Shown here piece after piece: positions 51,264 to 58,836 of a DNA stretch of 64,000 nucleotides; the stretch's first letter is position 1; each line of letters opens with the position of its first letter. Under the pieces are notes generated by a model. It was not told the origin of the DNA, searched no databases, and saw only the letters and a list, made by a program, of their open reading frames with translations. The position numbers and the translations under genes are program-made. The stretch is from Flaviflagellibacter deserti (lineage in GTDB: Bacteria; Pseudomonadota; Alphaproteobacteria; Rhizobiales; Methylopilaceae): contig NZ_JBHSJF010000003.1 in the NCBI RefSeq assembly GCF_042652085.1, forward strand, positions 1 to 64,000, in the 5' to 3' direction.

Positions 51264-51911
51264 TCAGCCGAGCTTGCGGAAGCGCACGAGGCTGTAGAGT
51301 GGGCCGAGATCGCGGCGTTCCGCGAGTTCGATGTCGGAACGGGTCTCGGCCCAGCGGACGAGGCGCGAGAACGGAAATTCGGGCCGCAGGCCGATGGCGC
51401 GAGTGCGTTGGGCCACCCAGCGCTCGATCGCAGCTCCGATGCCCTGCTCCGAATAGAGATGGCTCATCAGCACGATCTCGCCGCCGGGTCTCAACACGCG
51501 CGCGGCCTCGTCCAGCACGCGTTCCGGGTCCGCCACGAGCGTGATCACGAACTGCGCGACGACGACGTTGAAGCTCGCGTCTTCGAATTCGAGATTGTGC
51601 GCATCCATGATGCGGATGTCGCGGATATGGGGATAGCGGCCGGTTTCGAGTTTGCGGCGCGCCCTTGCGAGCATCGGCTCGGTGATGTCGATGCCGGTGA
51701 CCTCGGTCGTCTCGTCATAATCCGGAAAGGAGAGGCCGGTGCCGACGCCGATCTCGAGCACCTTGCCGCCGACCTGGCGCGCCGCCTTCACCGCGGCCTT
51801 GCGGCCGATGAGGAAGACCGGCCCGCACAGCGCGTCATAAATTGGCGCCCACCCGCCGTAGGCTTTCTGGACCGTCGCGCGGTCTAGATCGTGAGAAGGT
51901 GCGTCGAGCAT
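51264..51911 (-). CDS. SAM-dependent methyltransferase, PmtA-like
   Basis: 215 aa class I methyltransferase. YGGWAPIYDALCGP is the typical PmtA start, VLEIGVGTGLSFPDY (about 50-64) the SAM-binding motif, and DAHNLEFEDASFNVVVAQFVITLV follows. PmtA of Rhodobacter and rhizobia methylates phosphatidylethanolamine three times to phosphatidylcholine. As a neighbour of olsB, an N-methylation of ornithine lipid (an OlsG-like reaction) is an alternative. It lies 143 bases upstream of olsB on the same strand. Divergent from phnC across a region with a Pho-box-like pair. Confidence 0.85.
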   Translation of the reverse strand: MLDAPSHDLDRATVQKAYGGWAPIYDALCGPVFLIGRKAAVKAARQVGGKVLEIGVGTGLSFPDYDETTEVTGIDITEPMLARARRKLETGRYPHIRDIRIMDAHNLEFEDASFNVVVAQFVITLVADPERVLDEAARVLRPGGEIVLMSHLYSEQGIGAAIERWVAQRTRAIGLRPEFPFSRLVRWAETRSDIELAERRDLGPLYSLVRFRKLG

Positions 51912-51999
51912 TGGCGCTTGAATTTAGCCTTCCATCCTGCGGCCGGATGATGACGCCGGGATGTCATTCTCTTCCACAGGGAGAGCGCGCCGGAAGCTC

Positions 52000-52017
52000 G
52001 CGTCATCCGAGCGTCAT
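52000..52017 (+). promoter_or_regulatory. Pho-box-like direct repeat upstream of phnC
   Basis: GCGTCAT-CCGA-GCGTCAT: two identical 7-base units with 4 bases between (11-base period), the spacing of the PhoB box CTGTCAT-N4-CTGTCAT. Each unit differs from consensus at the first T. It lies 43 bases before phnC and could also serve the divergent methyltransferase gene. Confidence 0.5.
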
Positions 52018-52059
52018 GCAGGGCTTCTAAGGACTCCGAAAACCGGGGCCAGCAACGCT

Positions 52060-52920
52060 ATGACGGAAGCACTCGCCATTCGTGGTCTGTCCAAGACCTA
52101 TGGAACTGTCCGCGCGGTAAGCGGCATTTCGCTCTCCATCAAGGCCGGCGAGCGCGTCGCGCTGATCGGTGCCTCGGGCTCCGGCAAGTCGACCATGATG
52201 CGTCTCGCATCCGGACTGCTCGTCGGCGATGCCGATGGCGGCGAGGTCCGTGTGTTCGGCGAGGCGATCCAGTCGAACGGCAAGCTTTCCGGCGACGCAC
52301 GCCGCATCCGCCGCCGCATCGGCCTGATCTTCCAGAAGTTCAATCTCGTGAATCGGATGTCGGTGCTGTCGAACGTGCTGGTCGGCTCGCTCGGCCGCAT
52401 CTCAGCTTTGCGCGGCACGCTCGGAATGTTCGAGCACGCCGACCGCGAGGCGGCCTGGCTGGCGATGACTCAGGTCGGCATCGAGCAGCACATCTACAAG
52501 CGCGCGGAGGCCCTTTCGGGCGGCCAGCAGCAGCGCGCGGCGATCGCCCGTGCCCTCGTCCAGCGCGCCGAGATCATCGTCGCCGACGAGCCGATCGCCT
52601 CGCTCGACCCGAAGTCGGCGAAGCGGGTGATGGAAATCCTGTCCAAGCTGAACCGGACGCAAGGCATCACGCTCCTCGTTTCGCTGCATCAGGTCGATTA
52701 CGCCCGCGCCTATTTCGACCGCGTGATCGCGATGCGCGCGGGCGAAGTGGTCTTCGACGGCCCCGCCGCGAAGCTTACGCCGGCGTTCCTGACGGAACTC
52801 TACGGCGCCTCGGCCGAGGAACTGATCCTGCCCGGCCAGACCGAAGCGACGCCGGTAATGGACCCGGCGATCATTGATGTCACGCGTAACCATGCGGCCG
52901 AACTCGCCCGCGTGAACTGA
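52060..52920 (+). CDS. phnC: Phosphonate ABC transporter ATPase
   Basis: 286 aa from the ATG at 52060; the longer in-frame reading upstream crosses the control region. Walker A GASGSGKSTMMR at about 38-49, IFQKFNLVNRMSVLSNVLVG (PhnC hallmark) near 95, signature LSGGQQQRAAIARAL near 155 and Walker B IIVADEPIASLDP. Powers phosphonate/phosphate-ester import. First gene of phnCDE. Confidence 0.95.
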   Translation: MTEALAIRGLSKTYGTVRAVSGISLSIKAGERVALIGASGSGKSTMMRLASGLLVGDADGGEVRVFGEAIQSNGKLSGDARRIRRRIGLIFQKFNLVNRMSVLSNVLVGSLGRISALRGTLGMFEHADREAAWLAMTQVGIEQHIYKRAEALSGGQQQRAAIARALVQRAEIIVADEPIASLDPKSAKRVMEILSKLNRTQGITLLVSLHQVDYARAYFDRVIAMRAGEVVFDGPAAKLTPAFLTELYGASAEELILPGQTEATPVMDPAIIDVTRNHAAELARVN

Positions 52921-52943
52921 CAGATTTTTACACGGAGAGCACT

Positions 52944-53945
52944 ATGAAGAAGTTCGTCATTGGCGCGCTCGCCGCGCTGGCTTTCGCCGGTGCGGCGAAC
53001 GCTGAGGAGATCAAGCAGCTCAACTTCGGCATCATCTCGACGGAGAGCTCGTCGGCTCTCTCGAAGAGCTTCGAGCCGATGCTGAAGGACCTGGAAAAGG
53101 CCGTCGGCATCCCGGTGAAGGCGTTCTTCGCGCAGGATTATGCCGGCGTTATCGAAGGCATGCGCTTCAAGAAGGTCGACGTGGCCTGGTACGGCAACAA
53201 GGCCGCCATGGAAGCCGTCGACCGCGCCGGTGGCGAAGTGTTCGCCCAGACGACCAAGCCGGACGGCACCAAGGGCTATTACTCGCTCCTCCTCGCCAAC
53301 AAGTCGAACACCGCGCTCAACGAGCTGAAGGACGTTCTCGACTGCTCGAAAGGCCTGAACTTCGGCAACGGCGACGCGAATTCGACCTCGGGCAACCTCG
53401 TCCCGAGCTACTACGTGTTCGCCCTCAACAAGACCGATCCGAACACCTGCTTCAAGCGCGTCGTGGTTTCGAACCATGAGGGCAACGCCCTCGCCGTCGC
53501 CAACGGCCAGGTCGACGTCGCGACCAACAACACTGAGAGCATGGACCGTCTGAAGCTGAACCGCACGGCGGACTTCGAGAAGCTGAAGGAAATCTGGCGC
53601 TCACCGCTCATCCCGTCCGACCCGATCGTCTGGCGCTCGGACCTCCCGGCCGACGTCAAGGCGAAGGTCTACGCCTTCTTCCTCGGCTATGGCCGTCTCG
53701 GCTCGGCTGAAGAAGTCACCCGCGCCCGCGATATCCTGAAGACCACGTCCGATGGCTGGGGTCCGTTCGTCGCGTCGTCGAACGCGCAGCTCTATCCGAT
53801 CCGTCAGCTCGAGCTCTTCAAGAACAAGCTGAAGGCGCAGAACGACGACAAGCTCGCCGCCGACGAAAAGGCCAAGAAGGTCGCCGAGATCGACGCGCAG
53901 CTCGCCGCGCTCGACAAGCTGATGGCCAGCGTCCCGAACATGTAA
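52944..53945 (+). CDS. phnD: Phosphonate ABC transporter substrate-binding protein
   Basis: 333 aa. Sec signal peptide (MKKFVIGALAALAFAGAANA), then the PhnD fold: LNFGIISTES, DYAGVIEGMRFKKVDVAWYG, and NHEGNALAVANGQVDVATNN. These segments hold the residues that bind the phosphonate group in E. coli PhnD. GGAGAG lies before the ATG. Followed by a terminator that should keep PhnD in excess over PhnE. Confidence 0.96.
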   Translation: MKKFVIGALAALAFAGAANAEEIKQLNFGIISTESSSALSKSFEPMLKDLEKAVGIPVKAFFAQDYAGVIEGMRFKKVDVAWYGNKAAMEAVDRAGGEVFAQTTKPDGTKGYYSLLLANKSNTALNELKDVLDCSKGLNFGNGDANSTSGNLVPSYYVFALNKTDPNTCFKRVVVSNHEGNALAVANGQVDVATNNTESMDRLKLNRTADFEKLKEIWRSPLIPSDPIVWRSDLPADVKAKVYAFFLGYGRLGSAEEVTRARDILKTTSDGWGPFVASSNAQLYPIRQLELFKNKLKAQNDDKLAADEKAKKVAEIDAQLAALDKLMASVPNM

Positions 53946-53967
53946 TCCGGACTGTCCCCGGAGGCTT

Positions 53968-53995
53968 GGAGGGACCCACGGGTCCCTCCTTTTTT
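53968..53995 (+). terminator. Partial terminator between phnD and phnE
   Basis: A 9-bp perfect stem GGAGGGACC / GGTCCCTCC with a 4-base loop and six T directly after. It is placed 23 bases after the phnD stop codon, in front of the phnE ribosome site. Confidence 0.88.
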
Positions 53996-54013
53996 GATAC
54001 GGAGATCGCGACG

Positions 54014-54823
54014 ATGAGCTCGACCTTGATGACGCCCGCGCCGACCATGCCGGTGCCGCCGCGCTCCGTCCTTTCGATCCTCACACAAACCGTCGGCGCG
54101 GGAATCGGGGTCGCGGTCCTGGTCTGGGCCTGGCATTCGGCGGAGATGAACCCGGCGCAGCTCATCAAGGACAGCGGCAACATGGCGGAACTGGGCAAGG
54201 ACTTTTTCCGGCCCGACTTCCATGAGTGGGAATTCTATATGAAGGGCATGCTCGAAACGTTGGCGATCGCCATCTGGGGCACGCTCCTTGCCGTCATCCT
54301 CGGCATTCCGTGCGCGCTGCTCTGCTCGTCGAACATCGCGCCGGTCTGGATCACCTTTCCGATGCGCCGCCTGATGGACGCGCTTCGAGCCATCAACGAA
54401 CTTGTCTTCGCGCTGATCTTCATCGCCGCCGTCGGCCTCGGCCCGTTTGCCGGCGTGCTCGCGCTGTTCCTGCACACGACCGGCATCATCGCCAAACTGT
54501 TCTCGGAAGCGGTCGAGGCCATCGATCACGGCCCGGTCGAGGGTATTCGCGGCACCGGCGCGACCAAGCTGCAGGAGATCGTCTTCGGCGTCATCCCGCA
54601 GGTCCTGCCGCTCTGGATCTCATTCACGCTCTACCGCTTCGAATCGAACGTCCGTTCGGCCACCGTACTCGGCATCGTCGGCGGCGGCGGCATCGGCATG
54701 ACCTTCAACGAGGTCATGCGCTCGTTCGAATATCAGCAGGCCGGCGCGGTGCTGCTCATCGTCATTGTGACGGTGTCGCTGCTGGACGTGCTCAGCCAGA
54801 GAATCAGGGCGAAGTTTATCTAG
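54014..54823 (+). CDS. phnE: Phosphonate ABC transporter permease
   Basis: 269 aa from the ATG at 54014 (GGAG upstream). The in-frame start at 53966 would translate through the terminator hairpin and was rejected. About six transmembrane helices; family stretches are MLETLAIAIWGTLLAVILGIP, RAINELVFALIFIAAVGLGPFAG and GIRGTGATKLQEIVFGVIPQ (EAA-type loop). Only one phnE gene is present, whereas many phosphonate operons of this group have two, so this one may act as a homodimer. It converges with the PPOX gene across a repeat element. Confidence 0.95.
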   Translation: MSSTLMTPAPTMPVPPRSVLSILTQTVGAGIGVAVLVWAWHSAEMNPAQLIKDSGNMAELGKDFFRPDFHEWEFYMKGMLETLAIAIWGTLLAVILGIPCALLCSSNIAPVWITFPMRRLMDALRAINELVFALIFIAAVGLGPFAGVLALFLHTTGIIAKLFSEAVEAIDHGPVEGIRGTGATKLQEIVFGVIPQVLPLWISFTLYRFESNVRSATVLGIVGGGGIGMTFNEVMRSFEYQQAGAVLLIVIVTVSLLDVLSQRIRAKFI

Positions 54824-54829
54824 GCGTCT

Positions 54830-54979
54830 CCCGGTCCGCGTGGACGAAGCCCATCGCGTGATCCGGGACCCAGCGCATACTCGCGAAGCTCTTCAGCTAT
54901 AGAGCGCCTGCGGCGTACATAGGCGCTGGATCCCGGATCACGTGACACGGCTTTGCCGTGCACGGTCCGGGATACGCTG
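54830..54979. repeat. Intergenic palindromic repeat element
   Basis: GTGATCCGGGACCCAGCGC (54858-54876) and its inverse at 54923-54941 pair over 19 bases with one G-U. A further copy-like stretch, GGTCCGGGATACGC, follows near 54962. It lies between the convergent phnE and PPOX genes and may act as a bidirectional terminator. The core TCCGGGACCCA is shared with 17948-18063. Confidence 0.6.
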
Positions 54980-55591
54980 TCACCACAAGCTCGCCTGAGC
55001 CCGCGCGTTCCACGCGGCGTCGTATTCCTCGCCGCCGACACGTCCTTCGCTCATTACCAGCAGCATTTCGCCGGGCGTCGGCAAGCTCTTCGGGTCGATA
55101 TGGCGGGCCGGGTTCCAGAGTTCCGAGCGGACGATCGCGCGGGCGCACTGAAAGTAGACCTCGTCGACATGCATCACGATCACCGAGCGCGGCGCCTTGC
55201 CGTCGACGGAGAAGGAGGCGAGCAAGTCCGGGTCGACGCTGATCTCGGCGCGGCCGTTGACGCGGATCGCGTTGCCGTGGCCGGGGATCATGAACATGAA
55301 GGCGGTGCGCGGGTCGCGGACGATGTTCCTGAGCGAGTCGATGCGGTTATTGCCGCGCCGGTCTGGCATCATCAACGTCTTCTCGTCGTGGATGCGGACG
55401 AAGCCGCCGAGATCGCCGCGTGGCGAGCAGTCGAGGCCTTCCGGTCCGCAGGTCGCGAGCGCCGCGAACGGCGAGACCTCGATATAGGCGCGGTAGTGCG
55501 GCGTGATGCGGTCCGTGACCTTGGCCGTCGACGTCTCTCCGGTCGTGCCGTAGATGGCTTCGAGCTCCTCGACGGAGCGGACAATCGACAT
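54980..55591 (-). CDS. PPOX-type FMN-dependent flavoprotein
   Basis: 203 aa pyridoxamine-phosphate-oxidase-like split barrel. Recognisable segments are FAALATCGPEGLDCSPRGD (about 43-61), LMMPDRRGNNRIDSLRNI and GHGNAIRVNGRAEIS. Such proteins bind FMN and reduce or oxidise small molecules; the specific substrate is unknown. It starts 13 bases after phnN with TAGGAG upstream, so it is the last gene of the phnG-N operon. Its role with C-P lyase is undefined. Confidence 0.88.
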   Translation of the reverse strand: MSIVRSVEELEAIYGTTGETSTAKVTDRITPHYRAYIEVSPFAALATCGPEGLDCSPRGDLGGFVRIHDEKTLMMPDRRGNNRIDSLRNIVRDPRTAFMFMIPGHGNAIRVNGRAEISVDPDLLASFSVDGKAPRSVIVMHVDEVYFQCARAIVRSELWNPARHIDPKSLPTPGEMLLVMSEGRVGGEEYDAAWNARAQASLW

Positions 55592-55604
55592 CGGTCATGA
55601 TCTC

Positions 55605-56198
55605 CTAGCTGAAACGCGGGACAAACCTCTTCTCGACCGGGATATCGGTCCGGCAGGCGGAGGAATGGCTGGTGATGAGCGCGACAAGTTCGCGGCCAGC
55701 CTCTTCGATCGTGCGGTCGTTGACGATGGTCGCGTCGACCGGCGTCCAGACCTCCAGCGAGCGGCCGAGGCGAGCGTTGAGGTCGCCGTCCTCGATCCGG
55801 GCACGGCCGGCGAGGCGTTCGCGCAGGAGTTCGATCGGCGCAGTGATTTCGACCACCGTGACTTTTGGCAGATGGATACGGCTCCACGGCACCATGCGGC
55901 GCGAAATGTTGCAGACGGCGATGTGGCCTTGCCGCACATTCTCCAGCGCCGATTTCGGAAGCGCATAGCCGAGGCCGTGTGCGCGCCAGCACAACGTAAA
56001 GGTACCGGCGCTTTCGCCCTCGGCGAACGCCGTTTCGTCGATCGTGTCGTGGTCCTCGTGGGCCGAGCTCGGGCGCGTCACGATGCGGCGCGGGAAGACC
56101 ATCGAGACGTCGTCCGCGAGCGCGGTCTTCGCATAACCGATCAGGCTGTCCTTCCCCGAACCGCTCGGGCCGACGACGAAGACGAAACCGCCCGACAT
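55605..56198 (-). CDS. phnN: Ribose 1,5-bisphosphate phosphokinase
   Basis: 197 aa. P-loop GPSGSGKDSL at about 9-18, then RRIVTRPSSAHEDHDTI, as in guanylate-kinase-like PhnN. It converts ribose 1,5-bisphosphate, arising from C-P lyase products, to PRPP. The ATG at 56198 begins one base after the phnM stop; the longer reading inside phnM was discarded. PhnP, which opens the cyclic phosphate before this step, is not encoded in the window. Confidence 0.94.
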   Translation of the reverse strand: MSGGFVFVVGPSGSGKDSLIGYAKTALADDVSMVFPRRIVTRPSSAHEDHDTIDETAFAEGESAGTFTLCWRAHGLGYALPKSALENVRQGHIAVCNISRRMVPWSRIHLPKVTVVEITAPIELLRERLAGRARIEDGDLNARLGRSLEVWTPVDATIVNDRTIEEAGRELVALITSHSSACRTDIPVEKRFVPRFS

Positions 56199-56199
56199 C

Positions 56200-57345
56200 T
56201 CAGAGCACCCGCTCGCCCTGGCGCCAGACGCGGCGGACGACCGGCACGCCGTTGGCGAGCTTGATCTGGACGAGATCGGCGCGCTGGCCGGAGGCGATCT
56301 CGCCACGATCATGTAAGCCGGTCGCCCTGGCAGGCGTCTTCGTCACGGTGCGGATCGCGGCGGAGAGGTCGATTCCGGGAACGCGGTTCGGCAGATCGAA
56401 GGCGGCCATCAGCAGGCTGGCCGGAACATAGTCCGACGACAGGATGTCGAGGCATCCGGCCTCCGCCGCCTCGATCGCCGCAAGATTGCCGGAATGCGAG
56501 CCGCCGCGAATGAGGTTCGGCGCGCCCATCATCACCGCGATGCCGTGATCGCGAAGCGCGGTGGCGGATTCCAGTGTGGTCGGGAACTCGGCCAGCGAGA
56601 CACCCTCTTCGACCGTCTGATCGACTTCGGAGAGCGTGGTGTCATCGTGACTCGCGAGCGGGACGCCGTTGGCGCGGGCGAATGCGATGACCTTCGGCCG
56701 GTTGATCGCGCTGAAGGCGCCGTTCTGCTCGACGCGGGCATCCATCTGCGCCTTGAACTCTTCGACCGAGCCGCCGCGCTTGCCCATGTAGTAGGTCAGG
56801 TATTTGTCGAGGTCGCGGAACTGCCTTTGGCCCGGCGTGTGGTCCATCAGCGACATCAGGCTGACGGGGTAGAGCGCCGAGAAAGCCGTCAATGAGTCGA
56901 CAACGTCCGGCGACGGCACTTCGCAGCGCAAATGCGTCAGATGCTCGGCCCGGAACAGGCCCTCGTTGCGGGCGATATCGAGCGCCTCGCCAAGCTGCAT
57001 CAGGTCGGCTCCGAGGCCGCCGCCGTCGAGGTCGGAGCCGCAGCGGAGCGAGTCGAAGACGGTGGTGATGCCCGAGGCGACGATCTGCGCGTCGTAGGCC
57101 AGCACCGCGCCCATCGTGTTCCAGTAGACCTTGGGGCGCGGGACGTAATGGCTCTCCAGATGGTCGGTGTGCAGCTCGACCAGGCCTGGGATCAGATAGT
57201 CGCCGTGGAGGTCGAAGCCCTTTTCGGGCGGCGCTCCGGTGCCGGTCTCGCTGACCTTGCCGTCGACGACGGCGAGCCAACCGCGCTCGACGCGGTCGGC
57301 GAAGACGATCTCGGCATTCTCGATGATTGTGACCTGATCGGGCAT
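56200..57345 (-). CDS. phnM: Alpha-D-ribose 1-methylphosphonate 5-triphosphate diphosphatase
   Basis: 381 aa amidohydrolase. Metal-binding HTDHLESH at about 56-63, LMDHTPGQRQF near 180 and ASHDDTT near 245. It removes pyrophosphate from the triphosphate intermediate of the C-P lyase path. Start ATG at 57345, 13 bases after phnL. Length agrees with the family. Confidence 0.96.
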   Translation of the reverse strand: MPDQVTIIENAEIVFADRVERGWLAVVDGKVSETGTGAPPEKGFDLHGDYLIPGLVELHTDHLESHYVPRPKVYWNTMGAVLAYDAQIVASGITTVFDSLRCGSDLDGGGLGADLMQLGEALDIARNEGLFRAEHLTHLRCEVPSPDVVDSLTAFSALYPVSLMSLMDHTPGQRQFRDLDKYLTYYMGKRGGSVEEFKAQMDARVEQNGAFSAINRPKVIAFARANGVPLASHDDTTLSEVDQTVEEGVSLAEFPTTLESATALRDHGIAVMMGAPNLIRGGSHSGNLAAIEAAEAGCLDILSSDYVPASLLMAAFDLPNRVPGIDLSAAIRTVTKTPARATGLHDRGEIASGQRADLVQIKLANGVPVVRRVWRQGERVL

Positions 57346-57358
57346 GAGTCGGTTCTCC

Positions 57359-58060
57359 TCAGGCCGCTTTGGCCGCAAAACGTGTCACGTCTACGACGCG
57401 ACTTGCGACGCGGTCACGCACATCCTCGTCGTGGAAGATGCCGATGATGGCCGTCCCGGCCTTTTTGCGGGCCTCGATCAGTTCGACTACGACGGCGCGG
57501 TTAGTGGCGTCGAGGGATGCGGTCGGCTCGTCGAGCAGGAGCACCGGCAGGTCGGCGATGAAGCCTCGCGCGATGTTCACGCGCTGCTGTTCGCCGCCGG
57601 AGAAGGTCGCGGGCGGCAGGTCCCAGAGACGCTCCGGCACGTTGAGGCGGCTGAGCAGCTCTCCGGCTCGCGCTTGCGCAACCTCCGGCGAAAGGCCGCT
57701 GTCGCGGCCGGCCGAGGCGACGACGTCGATGGTCGAGACGCGCGGGATGACGCGCAGGAACTGGCTGACATAGCCCATCACGTCGCGACGGAGCGCGATC
57801 ATCCGGCGCGGTTCGGCGGTGGCGACATCGACATAGTCGTCGCCGTCGCGGACGAGCACGGAGCCATGATCGCAGCGGTAATTGCCATAGACGATCTTGA
57901 GCAGCGACGACTTGCCGGAGCCGGACGGGCCGCCGAGCACGACGCATTCTCCGGGCATGACCTCGAAGCCTACATCGTCGACGACGTCTAGCTTCATGCC
58001 GCCGCGCAGATGAAGAGTGAAGGCCTTCGAGACGCCGTTGAGCTTGATCAGAGGCTGCAT
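57359..58060 (-). CDS. phnL: C-P lyase complex ATP-binding protein PhnL
   Basis: 233 aa ABC-type ATPase. Walker A GGPSGSGKSSLLK at about 38-50, signature FSGGEQQRVNIARGF near 152 and Walker B LLLDEPTASLD. It has no membrane partner; with PhnG-I and PhnM it forms the ribosyl-triphosphate of the phosphonate, with PhnK associating with the core complex. Two bases after phnK. Confidence 0.95.
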   Translation of the reverse strand: MQPLIKLNGVSKAFTLHLRGGMKLDVVDDVGFEVMPGECVVLGGPSGSGKSSLLKIVYGNYRCDHGSVLVRDGDDYVDVATAEPRRMIALRRDVMGYVSQFLRVIPRVSTIDVVASAGRDSGLSPEVAQARAGELLSRLNVPERLWDLPPATFSGGEQQRVNIARGFIADLPVLLLDEPTASLDATNRAVVVELIEARKKAGTAIIGIFHDEDVRDRVASRVVDVTRFAAKAA

Positions 58061-58062
58061 GG

Positions 58063-58836
58063 TCAGGCCGCCAGGACGGAGGATACGAGGAGCTGGGTGT
58101 AGGGCTCGCGCGGATCGTCGAGCACCTGGTCGGTCAGTCCGGTCTCGATGACGCGGCCACCCTTCATCACCATCATCCGGTGCGAGAGGAGGCGCGCGAC
58201 GGCCAGGTCATGCGTGACGATGACGACGGCGAGTCCCAGTTCGGCGACGAGCGTGCGGATCAGGTCGAGGAGGCGCGCCTGGACCGAGACGTCGAGGCCG
58301 GAGGTCGGCTCGTCCATGAAGACGAGGCGCGGCTGGGTCACGAGATTGCGGGCGATCTGAAGGCGCTGGCGCATGCCGCCGGAAAACGTCTTCGGGCTGT
58401 CGTCGATGCGGCCGGGATCGATCTCGACGCGGGCGAGCCAGTCCTCTGCGGTCGCGCGGATATTGCCGTAATGGCGCGCGCCGACGGCCATCAGTCGCTC
58501 GCCGACATTGCCGCCGGCCGAGACCGGCATACGCAGGCCCTGCGTCGCATCCTGGCGGATGAAGCCCCAATCGGTGCGCATCAGCAGGCGCCGTTCGGCC
58601 TCGCCGAGCGTGAGCAGATCGCGGACCTCGTCGTCGCGGAAGCGGTAATGGACCTCGCCGGCGTCGGGAGAAGTCTCGGTGGCAAGCAGGCCGAGTAAAG
58701 TCGACTTGCCGGAGCCGGATTCGCCAACGATCGCCAGCACCTCGCCCTCGTAGAGGTCGAGCGAGACATCGGCGCAGGCGGCGCGCGGGCCGTAGTTCTT
58801 GGCCAGACCACGGGCAGTGAGCAGGGGTGAGGTCAC
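58063..58836 (-). CDS. phnK: C-P lyase complex ATP-binding protein PhnK
   Basis: 257 aa. Starts with GTG at 58836, overlapping the phnJ stop (GTGA). Walker A GESGSGKSTLLG near 36-47, signature FSGGMRQRLQIARNL near 150, Walker B LVFMDEPTSGLD. In the C-P lyase complex PhnK docks on PhnJ. The overlap shows that translation still couples across the altered 3' end of phnJ. Confidence 0.95.
   Translation of the reverse strand: MTSPLLTARGLAKNYGPRAACADVSLDLYEGEVLAIVGESGSGKSTLLGLLATETSPDAGEVHYRFRDDEVRDLLTLGEAERRLLMRTDWGFIRQDATQGLRMPVSAGGNVGERLMAVGARHYGNIRATAEDWLARVEIDPGRIDDSPKTFSGGMRQRLQIARNLVTQPRLVFMDEPTSGLDVSVQARLLDLIRTLVAELGLAVVIVTHDLAVARLLSHRMMVMKGGRVIETGLTDQVLDDPREPYTQLLVSSVLAA

Noticed and set aside
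53966..54013. Upstream start for phnE
   Set aside because: It lies inside the terminator hairpin after phnD; the ATG at 54014 has its own ribosome site.
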